From NCBI GenBank assembly GCA_024742355.1, contig JANSYM010000008.1, forward strand, positions 124,001-188,000: DNA of 64,000 nt, in the 5' to 3' direction. This DNA comes from Hyphomonadaceae bacterium. Lineage in GTDB: Bacteria; Pseudomonadota; Alphaproteobacteria; Caulobacterales; Hyphomonadaceae. A program made the translations under genes and the position numbers. The notes below the pieces were generated by a model. The model worked only from the letters and a program-made list of their open reading frames with translations. It searched no databases and was not told where the DNA came from. Positions within the stretch are counted from its first letter, which is position 1; the number at the start of each line of letters is the position of its first letter. Of the stretch, positions 50,819-59,437 are shown piece by piece.

Positions 50819-51564
50819 TGGACGGTCTCCTTGCGTTCGCCAAGCGCGATGCCTGGGCGGCGAGATTTCAACATGGCTTTCAGACTATTGGCACGATCGA
50901 TAGCGTCCGTGCGATGGTCCATACGCTGATCGTCATAGCGGTCGACCACGGTATCGCGTCGGCGCGGATCAAGATGGGCCTGCAGCTCAGACACCAGCAA
51001 CCGCCGACAATCGTCGATGAAGTCGGCGCTATTGTCTGCCGTCGGCCCGCCCTGCCGGGTCAATGCCTCAACTTCGTAATAGGCCAGCATCAGCGCATCC
51101 AGGATGGGTGGGCGAGAGCCGCGATAAGCGCCCTCTTTCTCAGACCCCTTGCTTGACGGATCGATATTGGGAAAAAACAGGCGTCCCCGCTCGACCAGCG
51201 AAGACAGAGCAAGCAGCATGTTTACCCGCTGCTGAAAGAAGCTCGCATCATTCGACTGGTGCTGGCGGGTTCGCGCAAACATCGCGGCCCGGTTGAGCAC
51301 ATCGATGCAGGCATTGCCCCAGCCGAGGCTTTGCGTATCGACATTATGGCGCAGGTTTTCGAGCTGCAAGGCCCGCTGTTTCTGCGTTTCGCGACCACTG
51401 ATATACGCTCCAACCAGCGCGACAATGGCGGACAGGATCGCGACCACCACTTCAATGTGGCTTTGCATCCAACCAATCAGATTATCCAGGCCCATGGCGA
51501 CCCCCTGTTTCTGGGGGATGCTTTTGCCAGAGGCCGTCGCAAGGGAAAAGAGACCAGATGACAT
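50815..51564 (-). CDS. unknown membrane protein inside the ilv operon
   Basis: I do not recognise this 249-residue protein. It has one predicted N-terminal transmembrane helix (IEVVVAILSAIVALVGAYISG), a charged stalk (RETQKQRALQLENLRHNV) and a mostly helical cytoplasmic part, ending Arg-rich. The ATG at 51564 overlaps the ilvB stop (TGATG); a second start at 51495 with AGGGGG five bases upstream would give 226 residues beginning just before the helix and may be the real one. The end overlaps ilvH by four bases. Its position implies co-expression with acetolactate synthase, but no function can be assigned. Confidence 0.8.
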
Positions 51565-53336
51565 CAAACAAGCTTCCGGCCAGCCTCATCGATCTCATCG
51601 CCGGTAATCTCGGACAGGATCATTTCATTATGGGCCGCGCCTGACGGGATCATGGGCAGGCAATTCTCGGCCTTGGTCACGCGGCAATCGAAGACCACAG
51701 GGCCATCATAGTCGATCATCTCCTCGATCCTGGCATCGAGCTCGTCAGGGTGATCGCAAGTCAGTCCCAGACCGCCATAGGCCTCGGCCAGCTTGACGAA
51801 ATCCGGCAGACTTTCCGAATAGGTGTGTGAGTAGCGCTCGCCATGCAGCAATTCCTGCCACTGGCGCACCATGCCCATCCATTCATTGTTGAGGATGAAG
51901 ATCTTGATTGGCAGCTTGTGCTGAACCGCAGTTGAAAGCTCCTGCAGCACCATCTGCACGGACGCTTCACCGGCAATATCAATCACCAGAGATTCCGGGT
52001 GCGCGGCCTGAATGCCAACCGCCGCCGGCAAGCCATACCCCATGGTGCCGAGCCCGCCGCTGGTCATCCAGCGATTGGGCTCCTCGAAATGATAGTGTTG
52101 AGCCGCCCACATTTGGTGCTGGCCGACCTCGGTCGAGATATAGGTGTCGCGGTCCTTGGTCAGCTCATACAGGCGCTCGATCGCGTATTGCGGTTTGATC
52201 TCGCCGTCATTGTCGCCATAGGCAAAACAGTCGCGCGACCGCCAGCGATCAATCTGCGCTTTCCAGTCAGTCAGGTCTTGCGGCTTGGTTTTGCCCCAGG
52301 CTTTGATCAGCGCGTTGAGCGCCTCACCGCTATCGGCAATGATCGGCACGTCGGCGCGGATGACCTTGTTGATTGAGCTCGGGTCAATATCGATATGGAT
52401 CTTCTTCGAGCCTGGCGAGAACGCATCAATGCGCCCGGTCACACGATCATCGAAGCGTGCGCCGACACAGATCATCAGATCGCAATCGTGCATGGCGTGG
52501 TTGGCTTCATACGATCCGTGCATGCCGAGCATGCCGAGCCAATCCTCATGGCTGGCCGGAAACGCGCCGAGCCCCATCAGGGTCGAGGTGACCGGAAAGC
52601 CCGTCACAGCTTGCAATTTGCGCAGAGCCTCACTCGCCTTCGGTCCGGAATTGATCACGCCGCCGCCCGTATAGAAGACAGGCCGCCGGGCCTTTTTCAT
52701 CAGCTGGATAGCGTGCTTGATGGCATGCACGCTCGGCTCGGTTTGCGGCTTGTAGGTGGCTTTGTGGATGCCTTCCTTGCCGACATAGGTGCCGCTCGCG
52801 AACTGAACATCCTTGGGAATATCGATGACGACCGGCCCGGGACGGCCCGTCGTCGCGATCAGGAAAGCCTCATGAATGGTGCGCGCCAGATCTTCAACAT
52901 CCGTGACGAGATAATTGTGTTTGGCGCAGCAGCGCGTGATGCCGACCGTATCGCATTCCTGGAACGCATCCGTTCCAATCAGATGCGTCGGGACCTGCCC
53001 TGTAATGACCACCATCGGGATCGAATCCATCATCGCATCGGTGATCGGCGTCACCATGTTCGTGGCGCCCGGGCCTGACGTCACAAGAGCAACGCCGGCC
53101 TTGCCGGTCGAGCGGGCATAGCCTTCGGCCGCATGCCCGGCGCCCTGCTCGTGGCGCACCAGCACGTGGCGGATCGAAGGTTCGCTGAAGAGCGCATCAT
53201 AGATTGGGAGGACCGCGCCGCCGGGATAGCCGAACATCACATCCACACCCTGTTCCTTGAGCGCGGTAATGACGATCTCGGCACCAGTCATCTGGCGCGT
53301 GTCGGTCTTGGCCTCAGGTTTGGTCTGCATGTCCAT
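51564..53336 (-). CDS. ilvB: acetolactate synthase large (catalytic) subunit
   Basis: The ThDP/FAD enzyme condenses two pyruvates, or pyruvate with 2-oxobutyrate, at the head of branched-chain amino acid synthesis. The 590-residue chain has the catalytic Glu63 in RHEQGAGHAAEGYAR, FAD-domain IDIDPSSINKV, and the ThDP domain. In the Mg/ThDP-binding motif the usual GDxS reads GEAS (Glu457). The start is preceded by AAGGA at eight bases. A leader peptide and terminator lie upstream. Its stop overlaps the next gene by one base. Confidence 0.95.
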   Translation of the reverse strand: MDMQTKPEAKTDTRQMTGAEIVITALKEQGVDVMFGYPGGAVLPIYDALFSEPSIRHVLVRHEQGAGHAAEGYARSTGKAGVALVTSGPGATNMVTPITDAMMDSIPMVVITGQVPTHLIGTDAFQECDTVGITRCCAKHNYLVTDVEDLARTIHEAFLIATTGRPGPVVIDIPKDVQFASGTYVGKEGIHKATYKPQTEPSVHAIKHAIQLMKKARRPVFYTGGGVINSGPKASEALRKLQAVTGFPVTSTLMGLGAFPASHEDWLGMLGMHGSYEANHAMHDCDLMICVGARFDDRVTGRIDAFSPGSKKIHIDIDPSSINKVIRADVPIIADSGEALNALIKAWGKTKPQDLTDWKAQIDRWRSRDCFAYGDNDGEIKPQYAIERLYELTKDRDTYISTEVGQHQMWAAQHYHFEEPNRWMTSGGLGTMGYGLPAAVGIQAAHPESLVIDIAGEASVQMVLQELSTAVQHKLPIKIFILNNEWMGMVRQWQELLHGERYSHTYSESLPDFVKLAEAYGGLGLTCDHPDELDARIEEMIDYDGPVVFDCRVTKAENCLPMIPSGAAHNEMILSEITGDEIDEAGRKLV

Positions 53337-53386
53337 GATCTTGGTCCTTGAAGATTTGCAGGGTTTGGTGGAGCGGGTTTGAGTTT

Positions 53387-53416
53387 AAAAAAAAGGGCCC
53401 CGTGTGAGAGACCCTT
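53387..53416 (-). terminator. attenuator terminator ahead of ilvB
   Basis: On the minus strand AAGGGTC pairs with GGCCCTT (seven pairs, one G-U) and is followed by eight T residues. It lies between the leader peptide and the ilvB ATG, 51 bases before ilvB, so it would stop transcription before the structural genes. Confidence 0.75.
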
Positions 53417-53423
53417 GTTACAA

Positions 53424-53462
53424 GCACCTGCGACTGACGAACGGTTCCGTCAGCGCAGGTGC
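53424..53462 (-). promoter_or_regulatory. ilv leader pause/anti-antiterminator hairpin
   Basis: GCACCTGCG pairs perfectly with CGCAGGTGC (nine base pairs), with an inner CTGACG/CGTCAG stem. The first arm is encoded by the last codons (His-Leu-Arg-stop) of the leader peptide, so ribosome position on the control codons decides whether the hairpin forms. Confidence 0.65.
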
Positions 53463-53491
53463 CTAATAACGAGTACGACTGTTGGACGCAT
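53450..53491 (-). CDS. ilv operon leader peptide
   Basis: A 13-codon reading frame encoding MRPTVVLVIRHLR, with five branched-chain residues in a row (Val-Val-Leu-Val-Ile at positions 5-9). GGGAGG lies nine bases before the ATG. It sits upstream of ilvB and is followed by a nine-pair hairpin and a terminator with a T8 tract, the standard plan of ribosome-mediated attenuation: starvation for charged Val, Leu or Ile tRNA would stall the ribosome on the run and alter folding downstream. The antiterminator pairing was not resolved by eye. Confidence 0.8.
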   Translation of the reverse strand: MRPTVVLVIRHLR

Positions 53492-53519
53492 GAAGCGTTT
53501 CCTCCCAAAAGTTGATTGG

Positions 53520-53548
53520 GGCATAACTTACCTCTTAACCCCCGTCAA
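53520..53548 (-). promoter_or_regulatory. predicted promoter of ilvB operon
   Basis: TTGACG (plus-strand 53543-53548) lies inside the last codons of miaA and is followed after 17 bases by TATGCC (53520-53525), about 29 bases before the leader peptide ATG. Good -35, weak -10. Confidence 0.5.
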
Positions 53549-54467
53549 CCTCCTTATAAAGGGCAAGAATTACCCGCATACGGTCATCAAGCGAAAGGCT
53601 TGGAATCCTTGGCCAAAATGGGAACTGGCGCCCGATCCAGGTGAACTGGCGCTTGGCATAGCGGCGGGTGTCGCGCTTGGCGTTCTCAGCCGCGCCCTCA
53701 GCGCTGATATCACCGCGCAGATAGGCCAGCAGCCACGGGATGCCATGCGCCTTCATTGCGGGAAGGTCTTCAGGCAGGTTTTGTGCGGCCAGTCCTTTGG
53801 CCTCCTCCATAGCGCCTTCCATCAACATGCCTTCAAAGCGCCGGTCTATACGCGCGTAGAGGCGTGGCCGCGTGGGCGTCAGCGCCACGCCGAGCCAGTC
53901 CTCATGGTCGAGAATGGCGCGGCCTTTCTTGCCCTGGAAGGCGGTGATCGATTTGCCGGTCGCAAGCCAGACTTCAAGGGCACGAAACAGACGCTGGCGA
54001 TCGCCGGCGCCGAGCTTTGTCGCGGTCTCAAGATCAACCTGTTCGAGCTTCTCGCGCAGAGCCGCTACGCCGCCCTGCTTTTGCAGCTCGTTCACCTCGG
54101 CCCGCACATCTTCAGGCACTGGCGGAATCTCTGACAGCCCTTCGATCAGCGCCAGATGGTAGAGCCCCGTGCCGCCAATGATGATCGGCACCTTGCCGCG
54201 CCGCTGAACCTTGGCGATGACGGGCTTTACGTCGTCGAGCCACTTGCCCGTGGAGTAGCGCTCAGCCGCCGCGACGTGCCCGAACAGATGATGCTCCACG
54301 CCGTCCATTTCCGCCGCCGCCGGGCGGGCGGAGATGACGCGCAGGTCGCGATAGACCTGCATTGAGTCAGCATTGATGACTTCCCCGTCCAGGCGTTTGG
54401 CGAGCGCTACGGAGAGCGCCGACTTCCCACTGGCAGTGGGGCCATGAATAAGGATTGCAGGTTTCAT
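53535..54467 (-). CDS. miaA: tRNA dimethylallyltransferase
   Basis: MiaA adds a dimethylallyl group to A37 of tRNAs that read codons starting with U. The 310-residue enzyme has the P-loop ILIHGPTASGKSALSVALA, INADSMQVYRDLRV and IIGGTGLYHLALIEGL, and the C-terminal region with RQFTWIGRQFP. ATG at 54467 fits homologues; the upstream extension to 54617 is unrelated sequence and would overlap serB. The ilvB promoter begins within its last codons. Confidence 0.95.
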   Translation of the reverse strand: MKPAILIHGPTASGKSALSVALAKRLDGEVINADSMQVYRDLRVISARPAAAEMDGVEHHLFGHVAAAERYSTGKWLDDVKPVIAKVQRRGKVPIIIGGTGLYHLALIEGLSEIPPVPEDVRAEVNELQKQGGVAALREKLEQVDLETATKLGAGDRQRLFRALEVWLATGKSITAFQGKKGRAILDHEDWLGVALTPTRPRLYARIDRRFEGMLMEGAMEEAKGLAAQNLPEDLPAMKAHGIPWLLAYLRGDISAEGAAENAKRDTRRYAKRQFTWIGRQFPFWPRIPSLSLDDRMRVILALYKEVDGG

Positions 54468-54518
54468 ACAATCAGTCGTAAGAAGCACGCCGCAACGCGT
54501 AAAGACAGGAATGCTGCC

Positions 54519-55466
54519 ATGGCCGCAAAAACCCTTGATTCCAATTACATAGCGACCCTGGTTGCGCCAAAATCGTTTGACGTTGCCGAGTTCGAAGCGG
54601 CGCTGGAAACAGCGCACCTTGCCCCAACTGCTCCCCTTCGCTGGCTCAGCAAAGAGAGCAAATGGACAGCTGTAGAAGTCCCGGTCGAATTCACTGCCGA
54701 CAATCCCGCGTCAGTCCAACGCTCAAACTTGCACAAGGCCCGCACAGACTTGCGCGAGTGCCTCGCAGACCGCGCTGACGCGGCGCTCATCCCTGCACAA
54801 AATCGCAAGAAAAAGCTGCTCGTCTCGGACATGGACTCGACCATTATCGAACAGGAATGTCTCGATGAGCTTGCTGCCTATGCCGGGCTCAAGGATGAGA
54901 TCGCGGCGATTACGGCGCGCGCCATGGCCGGCGAACTCGATTTCGAAGGGGCGCTGACAGAACGGGTTGGCAAGCTGAACGGGCTCGCCATCGACGCGCT
55001 GCAGAAATGCTTCGATGAGCGCATTTCGCTGATGCCGGGGGCGAAAACCCTGACGGCAACCATGTCGGCGCATTCAGCTTTCTGTCTGCTCGTCTCTGGC
55101 GGCTTCACCTTCTTCACCGAACGGGTCGCCGCCGCAACCGGGTTTGATGCGCACAAGGGCAATGCGCTGGTGGATGACGGTCAGGCGCTGACCGGCGAGG
55201 TCGGGCGGCCCATTCTCGGGCGCGAGGCCAAGCTCGAAGCGCTGGATGATTGCGCCTTCGCCAATGGCATTACCCGCACAGATGCGCTGGCCATGGGTGA
55301 CGGGGCGAATGACCTCGCCATGATCGAAGCCGCCGGTCTCGGCCTGGCCGTGCATGCCAAGCCGATTGTGGCCGCCGCAGCTGATGCCGCGATCAATGTC
55401 ACCGACCTGACGGCAGCGCTCTATTTTCAGGGCTATACGGACGATGAGATCGTCTGGCGCGACTGA
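54519..55466 (+). CDS. serB: phosphoserine phosphatase
   Basis: SerB dephosphorylates phosphoserine in the last step of serine synthesis. The 315-residue HAD-family protein has the nucleophile motif VSDMDSTIIEQECLDELA at about 112-129, the second-motif serine in FCLLVSGGFTFF, and MGDGANDLAMIEAAG with the metal-binding aspartates. The N-terminal 100 residues are an ACT-like extension found in alphaproteobacterial SerB. AGGA lies eight bases before the ATG. Its stop abuts the degP stop in a TGATCA palindrome. Confidence 0.94.
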   Translation: MAAKTLDSNYIATLVAPKSFDVAEFEAALETAHLAPTAPLRWLSKESKWTAVEVPVEFTADNPASVQRSNLHKARTDLRECLADRADAALIPAQNRKKKLLVSDMDSTIIEQECLDELAAYAGLKDEIAAITARAMAGELDFEGALTERVGKLNGLAIDALQKCFDERISLMPGAKTLTATMSAHSAFCLLVSGGFTFFTERVAAATGFDAHKGNALVDDGQALTGEVGRPILGREAKLEALDDCAFANGITRTDALAMGDGANDLAMIEAAGLGLAVHAKPIVAAAADAAINVTDLTAALYFQGYTDDEIVWRD

Positions 55467-56900
55467 TCAGCCGCGCACTTCGACATCAATGGCTTCAAAC
55501 AGAACCTGGCCGCGGCGATAGACGCGCACCAGCAGAGGCTGTCCTGTGCGGCCCATGGCTTCATCCATGGCCAGCAAGGCGTCTTCCGGTGTCTCGACCG
55601 TCTCGAAGGCCATTTCGGTGACGACATCGCCTTTTTGCAGCTTGCCGAAGCTCGGCCCGCGCGGGGAAACGACACGCACCAGCACGCCGCTTACGTCGCC
55701 AGGAATGCGGTAGCGTCGGCGATCGTCTTCGGTGAGTTCGACAAAATCCACGCCCAGCGGATTGTCGGTCAGCGTGCTGTCGGTTTCCGGGGCTTCTTCC
55801 TCTTCCTCACCGCTATCGGCATCGAGCTCACCCAGTTCGAAACTGACCGTGCGCATGCGTCCATCGCGCACCAGCAGCACATCGACCTCTTTGCCAATCT
55901 CGGTATCCGCGACGATCCGGCTGAGGGCGCGCTCGTCTTTCACGGTGCGGCCATCGAATTCCAGGATCAGGTCGCCAATCTCGAAATCGGCGTTCGAGGC
56001 CGGGCCATCATCGGTGATCCGGGTCAGGATCACGCCGGTGCCCTCTTCCAGACCATAAGCGCTGGCAAGTCCGCGATCGGCATCCTGGATGCTGACGCCA
56101 AACCAGCCGCGCCGGGCTTTTCCGAACTCAATCAATTGCTCACTGATCTGACTGGCAAGATTGGACGGGATCGAGAACCCGAGCCCGACCGAACCGCCTG
56201 TTGGCGTAATGATTGCGGTGTTCACGCCCAGCACCTGGCCGCTCAGATTGAAGAGCGGGCCACCGGAATTGCCGGAATTGATGGCGGCGTCGGTCTGGAT
56301 GTAATTGTCATAATTACCGGACTGGATGTCACGATTGCGCGCCGACACGATGCCGACCGATACCGAGCCGCCAAAGCCAAACGGGTTGCCGATTGCCATG
56401 ACCCAGTCACCGACCTCGGCCTGTTCGCTATCGGCCCATTCGACGAAGGGAAACGGCTCATCCTGCTCGACCTTGAGCACGGCCACATCGGTCGCCGCAT
56501 CGGTGCCGATCAGCTCCGCACGCAGAGTCCGGCCATCAGAGAAGATGGCATTGATCTCGTCGGCGCCTTCGATGACGTGATTATTGGTAACGATCAGGCC
56601 ATCGGCGGAAATCACGAAGCCGGAGCCGAGCGCGCCCTCCTGACTGAAACCTTCCGGGTCGCGGCCGAAGAATTCATTGAAATCCTGCAGCGGCCCTTCC
56701 TCGAATTGCGGCAAGTCACTGGCAACCACGCGCGAGGTCGTGATGTTGACGACGGCCGGCATCAGGCGCTTGGAGAGTTCCGAGAAACTGTCGGGACGCG
56801 TCCCCTGGTCCACGCGCTCTGCGACATCGGACAGCGATTGGCCCAGAGCCGGGCCAGAAACGGTCAGAGCCAGAGACAGGGCAAATAGGGTTCGACGCAT
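55467..56900 (-). CDS. degP: periplasmic serine protease/chaperone DegP/DegQ
   Basis: A 477-residue HtrA-family protease with a signal peptide (FALSLALTVSGPALG), the catalytic triad His in IVTNNHVIEGADE, Asp in TDVAVLKVEQDE and Ser in GNSGGPLFNLSGQVLG, and two PDZ domains separated by an acidic spacer (SGEEEEEAPETDS). It degrades or refolds damaged periplasmic proteins. It lies downstream of hflK-hflC-DUF2065. The ATG at 56900 follows AGGAG by ten bases. DegP versus DegQ cannot be decided. Confidence 0.93.
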   Translation of the reverse strand: MRRTLFALSLALTVSGPALGQSLSDVAERVDQGTRPDSFSELSKRLMPAVVNITTSRVVASDLPQFEEGPLQDFNEFFGRDPEGFSQEGALGSGFVISADGLIVTNNHVIEGADEINAIFSDGRTLRAELIGTDAATDVAVLKVEQDEPFPFVEWADSEQAEVGDWVMAIGNPFGFGGSVSVGIVSARNRDIQSGNYDNYIQTDAAINSGNSGGPLFNLSGQVLGVNTAIITPTGGSVGLGFSIPSNLASQISEQLIEFGKARRGWFGVSIQDADRGLASAYGLEEGTGVILTRITDDGPASNADFEIGDLILEFDGRTVKDERALSRIVADTEIGKEVDVLLVRDGRMRTVSFELGELDADSGEEEEEAPETDSTLTDNPLGVDFVELTEDDRRRYRIPGDVSGVLVRVVSPRGPSFGKLQKGDVVTEMAFETVETPEDALLAMDEAMGRTGQPLLVRVYRRGQVLFEAIDVEVRG

Positions 56901-56977
56901 CAATCAGGCTCTCCTACAGGTGTAACACGCATCATAATTCTAACTAGGGCAGTATCTGGGCAAGGCGCAAGCCTATC

Positions 56978-57175
56978 TCACCCACCGAATCTCACCATAA
57001 GGTAAAGCAAAAGCGCCCCGATCGCCATGGACCACAGTCCGGACTGGCGAATGGTGGGTTCCGGCATTTCCGACAGCCAGGCACCGAACCGTTTCATTGC
57101 AGACGGCGCCCCGGCATAGATCGCCCCTTCAAGCAGGAACCAGACACCGATCCCGGCCAGGATAATGGTCAGCAT
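56978..57175 (-). CDS. DUF2065 family small membrane protein
   Basis: A 65-residue protein with two transmembrane helices (MLTIILAGIGVWFLLEGAIY and a C-terminal GLWSMAIGALLLYLMVRFGG) joined by a short cytoplasmic or periplasmic loop containing APSAMKRFGAWLSEMPE. DUF2065 genes are commonly found next to hflKC and degP, suggesting a role with the HflKC membrane complex. GGGAG is nine bases before the ATG at 57175. A terminator hairpin lies between it and hflC, and there is no room for a separate promoter except within it. Confidence 0.88.
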   Translation of the reverse strand: MLTIILAGIGVWFLLEGAIYAGAPSAMKRFGAWLSEMPEPTIRQSGLWSMAIGALLLYLMVRFGG

Positions 57176-57194
57176 GATACCAGACTCCCGAATC

Positions 57195-57229
57195 AAAAAA
57201 CCCCGCCCAGCATACGCTGGACGGGGTTT
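57195..57229 (-). terminator. rho-independent terminator between hflC and DUF2065
   Basis: A strong hairpin, AAACCCCG and CCAGC arms pairing across an ATAC loop with one internal mismatch (13 pairs), is followed on the minus strand by six T residues. It is 20 bases after the hflC stop and 20 bases before the DUF2065 start. Confidence 0.85.
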
Positions 57230-57248
57230 CTTGAATATGCTGGCCGAA

Positions 57249-58205
57249 CTAACGGCGGGCCGTGCCATTTGCGCGGGCCCGTTCGATGAACTCATCGCAC
57301 AGTCCCAGCTGGTTCGGCCCGACGACGATACGGGTCGGCTCCTGCTGGGTTCGAGGGCCGGAGCTCTCAGTGTCTGCAGAGTCGCCGATATCGCCGACGC
57401 CAAAAGCCTTCTCGCAAGCAATCAGGGCGCGCTGGAAGCGGAAGAATTCCGCATCCTGCTCATATGCCAGAGCGTAGATTTCGTTCCGCTGCGCATCGCC
57501 TGCACCGCGAATCTGTTCAGCTTCACGACGCGCTTCAGCGAGCAGCACGGTCTTTTCGCGATCGGCTTCGGCTCGGACCAGTTTGGCGCGTTCGTCACCC
57601 TCAGCGCGAATTTGCTCGGCCTGCTGATTACGGGTCGCCGCCATGCGGTCAAACACACGCTGCGACACGTCTGGCGGCAGATCCACACGCTTGATGCGCA
57701 CATCGATAATATCGATTCCGCGTCCAGCGATGGCAGAGCTCAGGCTTTCGCGAATCTGATCCATCAGTTCGGACCGCTGACCAGAGATGATTTCTTCAGG
57801 CAGCTGACTACCGAGCGCGTTCCGGATCGCGGTGTCGGTAAAGCGAAGAAGCTGGTTTTGAGCTTCGCGCTGTGTGCCAAGGCGCTGATAGAAGGCCAGC
57901 GGCTCTGAGATCCGCCAGCGAACAAACGCATCAACAATGAGCTGCTCCTGGTTCGACGCAAAGACTTCGATATCCGGAACATCGAGTCCGAGATTGCGTT
58001 TGTCATAGGTCACGACCGACTGCACAAACGGGATCTTGAATTTCAGACCCGCTTCGTCAGCACCAGGTTCATTATAAGCTTCGACAGCTCGTCCAACCTG
58101 CAGGACCAGGGACTGCTGTCGCTGGTCAACAATGAAGAAGGAATTGAGCAGTGCGATAATCGCGGCGAAGACGACGACAATTCCGAGAATTCCAAACGGT
58201 TTCAT
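57249..58205 (-). CDS. hflC: HflC protease modulator
   Basis: HflC forms with HflK a large inner-membrane SPFH cage that encloses and modulates the FtsH protease. The 318-residue protein has an N-terminal transmembrane anchor (GILGIVVVFAAIIALLNSFF), then the SPFH core beginning IVDQRQQSLVLQVGRAV, and helices rich in charged residues (EGDERAKLVRAEADREKTV). It follows hflK after two bases and ends 20 bases before a strong terminator. Confidence 0.94.
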   Translation of the reverse strand: MKPFGILGIVVVFAAIIALLNSFFIVDQRQQSLVLQVGRAVEAYNEPGADEAGLKFKIPFVQSVVTYDKRNLGLDVPDIEVFASNQEQLIVDAFVRWRISEPLAFYQRLGTQREAQNQLLRFTDTAIRNALGSQLPEEIISGQRSELMDQIRESLSSAIAGRGIDIIDVRIKRVDLPPDVSQRVFDRMAATRNQQAEQIRAEGDERAKLVRAEADREKTVLLAEARREAEQIRGAGDAQRNEIYALAYEQDAEFFRFQRALIACEKAFGVGDIGDSADTESSGPRTQQEPTRIVVGPNQLGLCDEFIERARANGTARR

Positions 58206-58207
58206 GT

Positions 58208-59344
58208 CTAGTTACCTCCACGATTTACGCGATCAAGCGGCAGGTAAGGCACCGCGCCTGAGTCGCTGTCGAGAATGAGTTTGTCCGTTCGATTGAGCAC
58301 CCGCTCCATCGTTTCCAGGTACATGCGCTCGCGCGTCACCTGCGGCGCTTTGCGGTATTCGGCCAGGATCTGGCTGAAACGATCGGCCTGACCGGTCGCA
58401 TCGGCAATCACCTGATCACGATACGCCTGGGCGCGTTGCAAGATTTGCTGCGCTTCACCACGGGCACGCGGGACGATGTCGTTGGCGTATCGATTGGCTT
58501 CCTGAACCAGACGCTCTGCATCCTGTCCGGCATTGATCACGTCGATGAAATCTGCACGGACCGGGGCCGGGGCCAGGGCTTCCTGAATCTCGACGTTTTC
58601 GATGTTCACGCCGGCGCCGTAATCAGCGAGCAGCACTTGCAGCTGTTCGCGGACCGTCGCAGCGATCTCACCACGGCCAGTCGTCAGGACGGCATCAAGG
58701 GTCGACTTGCCGACCACTTCGCGCATGACGCTTTCAGCCGCGGCTTTTACCAACGGCGTGCCATTGTCGATATTGAGAATGAAGTTCTCGGGGTTCTCGG
58801 CATCATAGTACCAGAACACGCGGAACTGGACGTCGACAATGTTCTCATCGCCCGTCAGCATCAGGCTTTCGCCCTGATTGATCCCGACCTGGGTTTCCTG
58901 CTGTCGCTCTGACGGCAGGATTTCATGGGTCTCGATCGGAGCTGGCAGGTGGACGTGGAAACCAGGTGTGAAATTCTTCTGATATTGTCCGAACCGGAAC
59001 ACAGCGGCGCGCTCGCCTTCGTCGACGACAACGACGCCGGTTGCGAGCCAGGCCACCAGAGCAACGAGCCCTAGAACCAGAAATCCGCCAGGTCCGAGGC
59101 TGGGGCCGCGTCGACCGCCGCCACCACCGCCGCGTCCACGGCGAGAGAATCGCTCTTGCATCTTGCGCATCTGATCTTCGATATCAGAGCCGCCTCCGCC
59201 GCCGCCCTGGCCACCACCCGGGCGTCCCCATGGCGAGCCGCCATTGCCATTGCCGCCTGAGCCGCCCGAACCGCCGCTGCCCCAGGGGCCGCCATTGGCC
59301 TTGGGCGGCTCTTCGCCATTTCCGTTATTATCGTTCCAGGGCAT
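58208..59344 (-). CDS. hflK: HflK protease modulator
   Basis: The partner of HflC in the SPFH complex around FtsH. The 378-residue protein has a long Gly/Ser/Pro/Asn-rich N-terminal region (1-55), an Arg/Gly segment, then a transmembrane helix (GFLVLGLVALVAWLATGVVV) and the SPFH/band-7 domain with GERAAVFRFGQYQKNFTPG. GGAGG lies five bases before the ATG. It is first in the hflK-hflC-DUF2065-degP group and diverges from mrp with a 93-base gap. Confidence 0.94.
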   Translation of the reverse strand: MPWNDNNGNGEEPPKANGGPWGSGGSGGSGGNGNGGSPWGRPGGGQGGGGGGSDIEDQMRKMQERFSRRGRGGGGGGRRGPSLGPGGFLVLGLVALVAWLATGVVVVDEGERAAVFRFGQYQKNFTPGFHVHLPAPIETHEILPSERQQETQVGINQGESLMLTGDENIVDVQFRVFWYYDAENPENFILNIDNGTPLVKAAAESVMREVVGKSTLDAVLTTGRGEIAATVREQLQVLLADYGAGVNIENVEIQEALAPAPVRADFIDVINAGQDAERLVQEANRYANDIVPRARGEAQQILQRAQAYRDQVIADATGQADRFSQILAEYRKAPQVTRERMYLETMERVLNRTDKLILDSDSGAVPYLPLDRVNRGGN

Positions 59345-59437
59345 TGCCCCTCCTTTTCAGTCACACCAGGTCACTGGCTTTTTGTCTGCATGGTGCCTAT
59401 TTGCGGTCTAACACCCTCTGCATCAAGGACATAGCCC

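Noticed and set aside
53314-53508. 64-codon frame spanning the ilv leader on the minus strand
   Set aside because: It overlaps ilvB, has poor composition, and lies in a different frame from the leader peptide.
55635-56888. 417-codon open frame opposite degP
   Set aside because: Antisense shadow of an unambiguous HtrA protease with intact triad; the translated sequence has no recognisable features.
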